From assembly GCA_916613615.1 (NCBI GenBank), contig OU744732.1:31382673-31446672 (forward strand): DNA of 64,000 bases. Reading direction: 5' to 3'. Below the pieces are notes generated by a model. That model did not search any database. It worked only from the letters and a program-made list of their open reading frames with translations, and was not told the DNA's origin. This DNA is from Steromphala cineraria (Eukaryota; Mollusca; Gastropoda; Trochida; Trochidae). This document shows positions 11,126-20,963 of this stretch, piece by piece. The translations under genes were made by a program, and so were the position numbers. How positions within the stretch are numbered: the stretch's first letter is position 1; every line of letters begins with the position of its first letter.

Positions 11126-11905
11126 TACCTCGCCAAATGCCACTCATTTAAATTTGCAAACAGCAGTAAATGACAATACTATCAGTACTACATGTATGTC
11201 CATCTTAATATGCACTGAACAGTTTGTTTGTTTATGCCCAAATGTTAGATCTAATCGCAGCAAGCACAGTTTTGTCATGGTTAGCAACTCCTATTGTCAT
11301 ATTCTTGAAATGCAGGATAATAAAGACATTTACATGCATTTTTATTCCCGAAGGATGGTTTACTGTTAGAGAAGCAAAGTGCATACAAGTATTCCGAGTT
11401 TTGGTGTACCCCATTGTAGAATAGTAAGTAGTTTCTCGTATGGAATTATGCTCTACTGCTGTTCATGTGATATGATGGTTATCAGGGAATGTTACATTTG
11501 TGACAATAGACTTTATTGTTCATTCACATTGTTAAATAAATTCTTATATCCCGTATTTTGTTACATAGTTTTGTTTGCAAAGCCATTCATGTCTTCTAAA
11601 GAACCTGTCCAAGAAAGCTACTGTATGGTCGTATTAGTTTATTGTTTTTGATTTGGTTTTGATGTGCTAAAATATTATGTGCTGGCATTAATGCAAAATA
11701 TATCACTTCCTTATTGAAAATTTATGTTTTCAATATATTTTAACGACATATGGAAAGCTAAAAATCACATGTCCAATTTCATTTCAATAGAAACATATCC
11801 TATTTGACATCCATCAACTTCTTTTTCTGTCTGTTGAACAGAGGTATCAAATTCTGCATTTAACCTTTGTGTCAACAAGCGGAAATATGTTGTCTTTCAA
11901 TATTT
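11106..11905 (+). repeat. 0.8-kb direct repeat, copy A
   Basis: Matches 16561-17475 in the same orientation: GTTAAACCCCAAA, CAGTAAATGACAATA, CACAGTTTTGTCAT, GGATAATAA, CAGGGAATGTTA, TTTTCAATATATTTTAACGA and ACAGAGGT are shared. The pair flanks the retroelement relic. A 27-bp stretch at 11368-11394 is inverted relative to copy B. Confidence 0.88.
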
Positions 11906-12012
11906 TGAATGTTACTGATTAAGGACAGTCCTATCAGGGTACTTATTGTGGAAACGAAAGTCAGGGGGCTAATTCAGTTTATTCATATAATGCTTTAAAT
12001 ACATAATTATAA

Positions 12013-12154
12013 TATAACAGGGTTAACATGCTTCAAAAGGATGACCACACTTCCTGCGGGTGCGAGAACGTTTATTTCCTCGTAGAAAACGTGTACTTAG
12101 ATTTGACACCCTGTAACAACAAATATACATCACACAATATCGCAAAGTATACAT
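12013..12154 (-). mobile_element. LTR fragment (3' side) of a retroelement
   Basis: About 140 bp nearly identical to 15396-15551: AACAGGGTTAAC, TGCGGGTGCGAGAACG, AACGTGTACTT, GACACCCTGTAACAAC. On the minus strand it contains GGAAATAAACG, a possible poly(A) signal. The broken gag runs straight into it, so part of the element between gag and this LTR end has been lost. Confidence 0.7.
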
Positions 12155-13327
12155 ATTCCTTGTAGACTGAGGGGGATACCTGTCACTCTGGTTCTGGTCG
12201 TATCCGTAGCCTTGTGGTCCGGGATGACTGAACACGTCTTGAGGTCCTTGAGCTGGAGTTCCTTGACCCTGAGTTTGTACCTGATATGGATAACGTCCTT
12301 GAGGGACAAAAGTATCCTGTGGTCCATTTCCAACTGAAGGCACTTGTGGCTGATAGGATCCCTTCTGTCTTCCTCGTCCTCTCCCCTTATGCTTGATCTG
12401 TGCCGGTATGGCTCTGCTTGAGGAGGGTAACTGGATTTGCGCTGGTGGTTGCTGTTGCCTTTCCTTTATCTCTGTTACCTCCGAACGAAGATGTTGTATG
12501 GCTGTGGTGAGAGATTCCAGGTCAGACTTGGTTACTATATCAGATGGAGCAGCCGTCTTTACTGTAGCTGACTTCTTGTGTGACGAGGGTGCTTGTTCTC
12601 TCCCTTGTGCCATGTCGTTCTCAATCTCCCTGAGTGCTATCTTGAGCTCATCAAAGGTTGAGATGGAGTCGAACTTGTGGCCTGATACAGTCTTGAGGGA
12701 TCTCTTCACTCCACTCCACAGCATGTTCCTCAACATTTCATCGTGCTCCAGTGGTGGAATGGCATGATGTTCTGTGACCTTTGACAACAAGTGTTCCAAG
12801 CGGCATCCCCATGAAGCAACACCCTCTTCATCTCTCTGAGTCGCACTGTAGAACTGAGCCAGGAGGGCTTCTTTCCTTTGCACAGTCCCGTAAATACTTC
12901 TCAGCTTCTTTAACAAGTCTTGGTTTGTTGCCTTCGGGCCTAAGCGCATTGCAACACGAGCTGCCTCCCCCTTCAAAGAATGTCTGATGGACTGTTTCAG
13001 TATGGCGGCACTGTAGGCGGATTACTGAAGGCAGTCCACTTCATAAGTCCAAAGGTTGAAGGTTGCATCCTTTCCTTTAGGGTCACCACTGAAAGATGGA
13101 AGCTTGGGATAAGGTGGGTTGACTGAGACTGAGGCTGTGGCTTGTTCTTTGGAAACAACTTGTGGTTCAGGAGGAACCTGAACATTGCTAAGTTGGAGTG
13201 GTCCTTCTTGCTTGGCCATGTCCTGGATCCATGTCTTTAAATGTTGTGGTGTCATTGCTTTTGGTTGGAGTCACAACTTGTGGAACAACTCAACAATATT
13301 ACCAAGTTCTTCCTGCTTAAACTCCAT
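12023..13327 (-). pseudogene. gag: Broken retroelement gag gene
   Basis: On the minus strand one frame runs from ATG at 13327 to 12023 with two in-frame stops, TGA at 13273-13271 and TAA at 13021-13019; it is otherwise open. Recognisable parts are YPKLPSFSGDPKG (the start of a capsid-like domain, as in PNMA/Ty3-type Gags), a helical capsid-like middle, a coiled segment, and a Gly/Gln/Pro-rich basic tail with GRGRGRQKG. No CCHC zinc knuckle is seen. The last 45 or so codons are LTR sequence, so the true C-terminus and all of pol are missing. The family assignment to Ty3/Gypsy is by pattern; the copy is clearly dead. Confidence 0.75.
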
Positions 13328-13792
13328 GGTTTATGGAAGAACGAAGTGATACAAACAAAAACAATGAAGATTTAACAATAATTGGATTGATTGGACACTT
13401 GGTTGGATTGGGGACAACCTTCAGATACTCTACAGTTATATTACCCTGAAATGCACATTTGATTGGAATGAAATTAATCAAACAATCAGCAGAGCATTAA
13501 CAGGATGGTGTAGAATAACCTTGGCGTGAGTGAAATATAGTAATATGCATAATGGTTTGTGACTAAAGTAAGTAATTTAACATGTGAAATAATATGTCAA
13601 CAAGTGCAAAACAATGGCGCAGCGCTATGGAAGTAGACCTTCCATGTGTTAACAAAGCATGAAATGGTAATATTTACAAGAAGTTGAAATGAAATGAGGA
13701 ATTGGGAATGAAAATTCAACTCTCACTACCACCCAACAGTGGAAAGATGGAGTTAAATATTTACAATTAAGAAATTATATATGAATGGATGT

Positions 13793-14110
13793 ATTCAACT
13801 TACATGATAGCAAAAAGTGCATTGATGTAACAGTTGAATATAATTAATATTTATATGGCATTAGATATAATGAAAGGGATTAAATAAATTCAACTTACAT
13901 TTTAACACATTGTATAATTCAACGGCAACATTTAATAAGTTAATGAAATGTGATATATGATTGATATGGAATTTACATCAATTCAACTTACATTATAACA
14001 CAACGTACATAGATGTAATTGTTGAATTATAACAATAGGATAATAAGAACTAACCTAATTCAATTTACATTATAACACAGGTGTTGATAATGATCTGTTG
14101 AATTATTCTA
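13793..14110. repeat. Four spaced ATTCAAC...GTTGAAT units
   Basis: ATTCAACTTACAT-like words begin at about 13793, 13888, 13981 and 14058 (the last reads ATTCAATTTACAT). In three of them GTTGAAT follows 40-50 bp later, so a unit can fold on itself. Spacing is 95, 93 and 77 bp. Confidence 0.55.
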
Positions 14111-15275
14111 AGTTAAATGTAAACAATAAGATTGTTGAAATTCAACTACATCACAACATTACATGTGGCAATGGCTGAATAACACAACAGCAAAATGAAG
14201 CAAGAATTTAATAACTAAATTGATTAAATAATGCTACACTAAGATAATAACTAAAGTGCTACCCCATTATGATGAAGCTAAAGAAAAACACAAGATGGTA
14301 AAGGGAAGGGTAAGGATGTTTTAAATGGTGCAATGTGCAATGTCTAAATATAGTCTGTCGTCAAACAGTCAATAAATAAACACAAGTTTAATTAAAGCTT
14401 TATTTATACCTAACCCATGATCAATAAATCTGGCATTTTATTTTGTTAGCAAGAAAAGAAGGAAATACAGAGAATGGTAAACCAAACACATACACACACA
14501 CTAACACACAAACTATGAAATAATTACATTATGAATTAAGGAAATGTTAACCTACGAGTACAGATTTAATTAAATACTCATATGAAATGAGCACCACAGG
14601 TATGTTTTACATTATGATAAACTGCAAAATGTTAACCCACAGCTAATGAAATTAAGCCTAAAGATATGGTAAATGCGTAAACCTTTGAAATAATTGAATG
14701 CTACATAGTATTAATTTACTGTGAAATAATTCAAATTATAAACTTAATCTGGAATCTACAGGAATATGGAGTATATAAACAAATAGGCTACATGACGGTA
14801 AAGTGAATCTAAACTTGATTTGGCAAAATAAAGTAAACTAAGTGGCCATAAATCAAAAGAAACACACCAAAATAGTTACATGATAAACGTAAGGTGTTGG
14901 TACCAACGAGAAAGCAAGTAAATATCTAAGCCGGCAGTAATTATATATCTTATGTTACATACTCATGAATTACATGAGAATAAGCAAAATGATGAAAAGA
15001 TAATTACAAATTACATTACATGATATTTGATACAAACAGTGAATATATATTACATGAAAATAATGCAAGGTATAATACACAAAATATATACAGAATGGTT
15101 ATAACTCACGTGAGGTGTCCATGAAAATCCATAATTCAAACATGAAAACACAAATCACAAAACACATATGACAAACACACAAAGTGTCACAATAGTCACG
15201 AGCTCTCAGTGAATGTCAAGGTCACTCAAGGTCACTGAATAAGTGTCACATCACTGGTCATCATCCGGTGATGAC

Positions 15276-15301
15276 ATTCATTCATTCATTCATTCATTCA
15301 C
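15276..15301 (+). repeat. (ATTC)n microsatellite
   Basis: Six tandem ATTC units, perfect. Confidence 0.95.
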
Positions 15302-15395
15302 AGATCACGAACGTCCGAGTGTTCCAGACCATGGCTATAGTAAGTGCTGTCCATCTCGACAACATAGGAAACGTCCTCACTGGGCTCTCCAAATG

Positions 15396-15551
15396 TAACA
15401 GGGTTAACGTGCTTCAAAAGGATGACAACACTTCCTGCGGGTGCGAGAACGTTTATTTCCTCGGAGAAAACGTGTACTTGGATTTGACACCCTGTAACAA
15501 CAAATATAATAATATAACACACATCACACAGTATCGTAAAGTATACATATT
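15396..15551 (-). mobile_element. LTR fragment (5' side) of the retroelement
   Basis: Second copy of the 12013-12154 sequence, with a 14-bp extra stretch near 15505. On the plus strand it begins TGTAACAGGG, so the LTR ends ...CCCTGTTACA on the coding (minus) strand, the usual TG...CA form. The LTR must continue rightwards beyond 15551, but the other copy is truncated there, so its outer end cannot be placed. Confidence 0.68.
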
Positions 15552-16560
15552 GATAAGCAATACATATAATTCAATACACAGCAATATAAATATGGTGATG
15601 ATTAATAATAAAACCATTGTTACTCATAGCATGAATAACATTATCATACCGAGCACATACTCTCAAAATATGCTGTGCTATTAAACAATACATATGACGT
15701 CATGATAATTCATATGGGTATGATACGAAACTTATCACATCATCACACATTACGTGATGACACTATTTACAATATTATAAAGGTGGTTCATTACACAGGC
15801 GTAATGAGAATTATGATAAACATATGAAATATACATATAGATGCTACACATACCCCATGGGTGGTACAGAGGTGTGATCTACACACGTAACAGCACCTGT
15901 TGTGGAATCTCGGGACTTTGCTGTAGTTAAAATAATACAATAATAAATATGGGTTATGGGGAATAACGTTGTAATATCTACAATTATGAAGAAAGCATTT
16001 ATTCCACATCCTTTATAATTACACCTATCATAGCTAAAATATATCAATTGCAACTTTATTAAAACACATTCTATCATCTCAAACTCTCATAAAAGGGATA
16101 GAAAAGTTAAGAATATATAAGTAGTATTTATTTAGTGTTTTGAGCATTACAATGACAAGATAATGCATAGCACACTTACATGCTATATTTGAAATACCTA
16201 TTTAGAATAGGATAAATAGATATGCTTTAATTATGAATATATATACTGCAAAGGTTAAATGCAATATTACTTTATAATAGATATATATACTAACCTCAAA
16301 AGTTACATTTTCTGTCCGTCCGTAAATTCTGTCTTATCAGTGTGAAAAAGCTGTGCAGAATGATTTGAAAAGTGCAGGCAGTTAGTAAGACCAATTAGCT
16401 GAGAAGCGTCATGGCTTGGGCAGTTATGTAAAGGGATTTCCCGAGGGCCAAACTCTAAAGGCTTTAACCCCTAATGTACCTGGTAATTATCAAGCTTAAA
16501 AAGAGAGAGAATATTCATAATATTAAAATACTTTATTTTCAAATAAATACATCTGCCACA
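15552..16560. other. AT-rich stretch, probably the rest of the 5' LTR plus flank
   Basis: No gene is recognisable. It probably holds the outer part of the LTR, but no second copy exists in the window to prove it. A CTGTCCGTCCG word at 16311 suggests another repeat edge. Confidence 0.3.
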
Positions 16561-17475
16561 GTTAAACCCCAAATCACCTAACCTCATCAAATGCAACCAG
16601 CACTAAATGACAATATTATCAGTACTATGTGCATATTAATATACACTGAACAGATTTTGTTTGTTTATACCCAAATATTAATTAGATTTACCCACAGCAA
16701 GCACAGTTTTGTCATATTGTCATATTTTTGAAGTGAAGGATAATAAGGCATTTACATGCATTTTATTTCCCGAAGGACACGTTTACTGTTCGAATACTTG
16801 TATGCACTTTGCTTCTCTGAGTTTTGGTCTACCCCTTTAGATTAGATAGTAGTTTCCTGTATGGGATTATGCCTTACTGCTGTTCATGTGATATGATGGT
16901 TATCAGGGAATGTTAGATTTGTGACATAAGATACAATGTTCATTTACATGATAACATTGTTGAATAAATTCTTATATCCCGTATTTTGTTATATTTTTTT
17001 TTTTTGCAAAGCCATGTTTCTTGTTGGTCAACCGTCCAAAGAATCTGTCCAAGAAGGGCAATGTTGGAGTCAGTTCTTTCGTTTTTTATGTGTTTTATAA
17101 TGTGCTAAAATATTATGTGTTGACAATAATGAAATATAATATATACCTTCTTGTCTACAAAAGAACCTGTCCAGGAAAGGTACTGTTTGGTCGTATTAGT
17201 TTGTTGTTTTTTATTTGGTTTTGAAATGTGCTAAATATGATGTGCTGACAATAATGAAAAATATATCACTTTCCTATTGATATTTATAAGAAAATGTATG
17301 TTTTCAATATATTTTAACGACATGTGCAGAGCTCAAAATCACAGTTTTCACTTCAATAGAAACATATCCTATTTGACTTATATCAACTTCTTTTTCTGTC
17401 TGTTGTACAGAGGTTTCAAATTCTGCATTTAACCTTTATGTTAACAAGCGGAACCATGTTGTCTTTTTAATATTT
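16561..17475 (+). repeat. 0.9-kb direct repeat, copy B
   Basis: Matches 11106-11905 (see copy A). It is longer because it contains an extra tandem copy of about 120 bp (17038-17158 repeated at 17159-17275: CTGTCCAAGAA/CTGTCCAGGAA, TTTTTTAT, GTGCTAAAATATTATGTG) that copy A has once. A 27-bp block at 16792-16818 is the reverse complement of 11368-11394. Confidence 0.88.
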
Positions 17476-17712
17476 CCATCATAATTGAAGCGTCGTACAA
17501 TCCTTTTTATCTCTCTACGAATCAAATCACGACTGGTTTACAAATGGAAGTTAGTTGTGAAATCAACAATGGTGATTTAAAATTAAAATACAGCAGTAAC
17601 GTCACTATTGTTTTAATCGTACGTTATCCTCAGGAATCTACTGTTTTCAAGCGACAAAACTGGCAGTTAATTGTTTTTAAACGATCCCTACAATGTTCTC
17701 ATTATTGCTGCA

Positions 17713-18420
17713 TTAATTATACAATGCCAATTTCGTATCTTTTACGCTAAAAAGTCGTAGATGGAGGTTACTATGCTTTGTAGGCTGAAACTTCTGTCGC
17801 CGAATGTTGTATCTTCGCAGAGCGAGCCGCAAAATAACAGCAACAATGGGGTTGCAGGTAGAACCTCTCGACCTATATACTTTTCTGCTCTTATAAGAGG
17901 TTGATACCGAGAAGAGTTTATTCTGTATCTGCTGAGGATTCACACTCACAAGTATATTCCTGTTCCACATCAATTGCATCTTCCTACGCAAAGGCTAAAA
18001 CGCGAGTTTCCGAACTGTCAGTTTTATGCCTTGCTGCATACCCTTGAGTTTTCTTTGCATGCATCAAGTAGGAAGATGCATCGAGGGTTCTCCCTATACA
18101 TAGAATAATTGAGCTTCTTATCTTGAAGCGATTCCATCAACAGACTTTTGAGTCTGATTTTTGACAGAATCAAACGTATTTTCTGTTCCCGGTACAGCTG
18201 CATCGACGTCAACATATCGAACAGGGTAGAGCCAGTGTAATCCGTACTGTTTACTTTGCTTACTTCAGTGATGAATAGATTCAGGGCAACATTCATCTCC
18301 TCTACAATTATTTCTTTCACAACAACCCTGAGAGTCCGTTATTCCTTAAAGTTTCGATACACTGTTTCTATTTCACCAGTATTTGTATGTCTTATAAGTT
18401 CATTTGTACTTTTTCCTAGA
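17713..18420 (-). pseudogene. Crypton/DUF3504-like tyrosine recombinase relic
   Basis: Two minus-strand open pieces (18320-18024 and 17991-17713) resemble consecutive parts of the recombinase-derived domain of KIAA1958/ZMYM/QRICH1-type proteins and Cryptons. The first has YTGSTLFDMLTSMQLYREQK followed by a helix with LKSLLMESLQDKK; the second has MQLMWNRNILVSVNPQQIQN. Spacing and order suit the family (N-terminal helical part, then a W-x-R-x-x-L...NPQQ segment). The catalytic Arg-His-Arg-Tyr part cannot be followed. Stops separate the pieces, so it is not functional. The call is by motif memory and needs a profile search. Confidence 0.45.
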
Positions 18421-18635
18421 ACTCGGAAATAATCTGGAAACAACAAAAGCTAGAAAGTGTTTTTACCCGTAAAAACAGATGTCTACCCCTTCCTCAAATG
18501 CTCCAAACCTCTTAACAATACTATCATAAAGCACCATTAATGTTCTCTGTATAATTCAACTTGAATAAATAACCTATCAACTCCACAATTGTAGCAAACA
18601 AAATATTCAAAATTCTAAATGATTTGATGCTGAAA

Positions 18636-18970
18636 CCCTTGAAAACGACTAAGTCCAAATTGTTGCCATGGAAATAAAAAAAAAAACTTTAAAAAAAATC
18701 TATAACCTCCAAAAGGCACATCTTCATGATATGGAGAGACAGTATACCAAGTTTGGTGATGATCGGTCACGTAGTTTTAGAGATCTGCTCCGGAAACGAA
18801 CACTACCCTTGAAAAAGACTAAGTCCAAATTGTTGCCATGGAAATAAAAAAAGTTAAATTTTAAGAAATCTATAACCTCCAAAAGGCACATCTACATGAT
18901 ATGGAGAGACAGTATACCAAGTTTGGTGATGATATATCACATAGTTTTAGAGATCTGCTCCGGAAACGAA
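18636..18970 (+). repeat. 170-bp tandem duplication
   Basis: Two copies at 18636 and 18806 (CCCTTGAAAA, GACTAAGTCCAAATTGTTGC, CTCCAAAAGGCACATCT, GTATACCAAGTTTGGTGATG, GATCTGCTCCGGAAACGAA) with few differences. They are part of a composite repeat that ends in the GCCGAC array and CCCGACCCTTCGGGGGAG. Confidence 0.9.
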
Positions 18971-18978
18971 ATGGGAAC

Positions 18979-19003
18979 GCCGACGCCGACGCCGACGCCG
19001 ACG
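18979..19003 (+). repeat. (GCCGAC)n microsatellite
   Basis: About four units of CGCCGA directly after the 170-bp duplication; strikingly GC-rich within AT-rich DNA. Read as codons it would give poly-Ala-Asp, but there is no gene here. Confidence 0.9.
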
Positions 19004-19344
19004 GGAACTCAGCTAAAACCAATATGTATCCCGACCCTTCGGGGGAGACATAAATATTATCAACTTTAAAAAAAATAAAATTATCAACTCTTTTAAAAAA
19101 AATATTTTTTAACACTAAACTTGCAGAATTTGGTTGAAACTTCAGAAATAGAGGGACAAAACTCACAATAAGACAATCATAACATTTTGTTGTGAACTTT
19201 TTACAGTTATGGAAATCAACCGTCATTTTCTTGTAAAAAAAATAAAAAATTATCAAATGATATAAAAAATACTATCAATATAGAATTGTAGACTGATACA
19301 AATGAACCCATGATACAAGATGCTCGTTACGCTTGATGATTTTG

Positions 19345-20030
19345 GACGCACCTCTTGGGTAACTCATATTAAAAACATTTTATTCAGATTTGGATTGGGT
19401 TTTGCATGAATTTCCCAAGATGTTGGACATAAAAATATTTTCATTTCTATGTTTAAACAGAGACTATTTGATAACCTGCAACAAACCTGGATTGTTAATG
19501 TAAATAACCTATCTGACCTTATCCATTTTAGATCCCTACTGACTGTTGAATATTTTCTTAACTCATCACTCCCATCTCACTTACAGAGGATTTTATTACG
19601 CTTCAGATGCAGTAACTATCTAGAATAGCTGTCAACACAGGAAGACACCAAGCAACACCATATGAAGAAAGGTTCTGTCCTCTTTGTTTATCTAAGAATA
19701 AGTATTTTATTGAAAATGAATACCATGTACTTATAATTTGTGAAGCTTATAGCTCTTTTCGAAATACACTAATTGATAAGAATATTAATGGAAACTTTCA
19801 TCATAACTTTTAACAATAATTTCAAGTCAAAATTATGATACCTTACATAACATTTCCATCTTTTAATGAAAAGCTCAAAAGATAAGACATCTATATGCAT
19901 AATATCTAAAATTATAATTGTATTATATTGTCATGTTTATTTGTAAATGATAATGCGCAGGGATTTGTTAATCCTGAATTTTATGTATTTCTGGCCTAAA
20001 TCTGTCTGTCTGTCTATCAATAAAGAACTT
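19345..20030 (+). pseudogene. LINE ORF2 C-terminal relic with 3' tail
   Basis: Plus-strand peptides in order: SWVTHIKNILFRFG, MFKQRLFDNLQQTW, SLLTVEYFLNSSLPSHLQRI, then NTGRHQATPYEERFCPLC, FIENEYHVLIICEAY and SFRNTLIDKN. The pattern R-x-C-P-x-C ... I-E-x-E-x-H ... C-x-x-Y is the Cys/His end that follows the reverse transcriptase in many mollusc non-LTR retrotransposons. Stops (for example TGA in FGLGFA*ISQDV) and at least one frameshift break it. It ends with CTGTCTGTCTGTCTATCAATAAAG, a typical LINE tail. The reverse transcriptase itself is not here (5' truncated). Confidence 0.7.
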
Positions 20031-20873
20031 GATGGGCACAAAACTTGCTGTTCTAGAAAGTAATTTTGGTTTTATGTCTCTTCTGTTCCCTTTTCACCCT
20101 AAGATGATATTTGGTCGTCACCAGATGAACAATGTCAGTCATAGTCGTACATGTGCGTGCATACAATTCTTCAAAGTTCTTTCAGATTGTGATCAAACAA
20201 CATTGTACGATGAAATATCTTCAAATTGAGCAAACTAGGCCATTCATCAACAAAATATCAGTAAATTCAGAATAAACTGGCTATATAGATTGATCGCACG
20301 TGCATTAAGAATATTCTGAACAAACGGTGATGACGCGTACTATGTCTTAATCTGTTTACACGTGCACAGGAATGTACTGACAGGTAATTGACTTTCGTCT
20401 CACTTGGTCCGAGTACAATCAACCACAAAATTAATAGTTTTAAATAAATTTATATTTTCGATAACCTTCCAAGGGCCCATTCACTGTTTTATGAATGAAG
20501 TGTGTAGTACTACGAATGGTGTACGAGCACGTGCTTGTTCGGTGTCAAAGCGCGAGGCACGTGCTTCTTGCGTGTCAAATCGCGAGGCACGAACTAAATG
20601 TTTTGGGCTTGCAGACTTCGTGCACTCCATGAATATGAGCCTGTTTTAAGACAAAGCTTCACAGGTTGTCCATTTCGGTTTTGATTTTGAAGTTATGAGA
20701 TGCGTTATTAGAGTCCTCATAGACAGTTGAATTTTGACAGTGGTTTCTACTTATGAAACGTTTCCCTTGAATTACCAATAAAAAGGTACTTTAATCATTC
20801 CCATAACAAGTTTAGCCAAAAATATGTTTAGCTTATCTATGAAATAAATTAATTACGTATCATGATTAAATAG

Positions 20874-20963
20874 GAGCAATTCGGGATGCAGTTGATGTAT
20901 CGGACATGGTGGAGAAAGGGGGTCCATGTCAAGTTGGAATGAGAAAACCAATGAAACGGAAAG
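20874..20963 (+). CDS. Candidate isolated exon
   Basis: TAG before 20874 can act as an acceptor and GTACGTG follows 20963 as a good donor. Phase-2 reading gives AIRDAVDVSDMVEKGGPC and on to MRKPMKRKG without stops; composition is coding-like and GC higher than the surroundings. No neighbouring exon is recognised on either side, so it may be an exon of a long-intron gene or of a transposon. Weak. Confidence 0.25.

Larger units (their letters stand above)
13328..15395 (-). other. 2-kb AT-rich leader region of the retroelement relic
   Basis: No coding sequence on either strand. It contains four spaced hairpin units (13.79-14.11 kb, listed separately) and a short CA-rich tract near 14490-14512. 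Directly inside the LTR on the minus strand is TTTGGAGAGCCCAGTGAGG (about 15394-15376), which sits where a tRNA primer-binding site is expected. Two kilobases is long for a leader, so a nested insertion is possible. Confidence 0.4.

Noticed and set aside
12393..12767. 124-codon plus-strand frame
   Set aside because: Antisense to the gag pseudogene; no motif of its own.
15268..15684. 138-codon plus-strand frame
   Set aside because: Crosses the (ATTC)n microsatellite and the LTR fragment; low-complexity translation.
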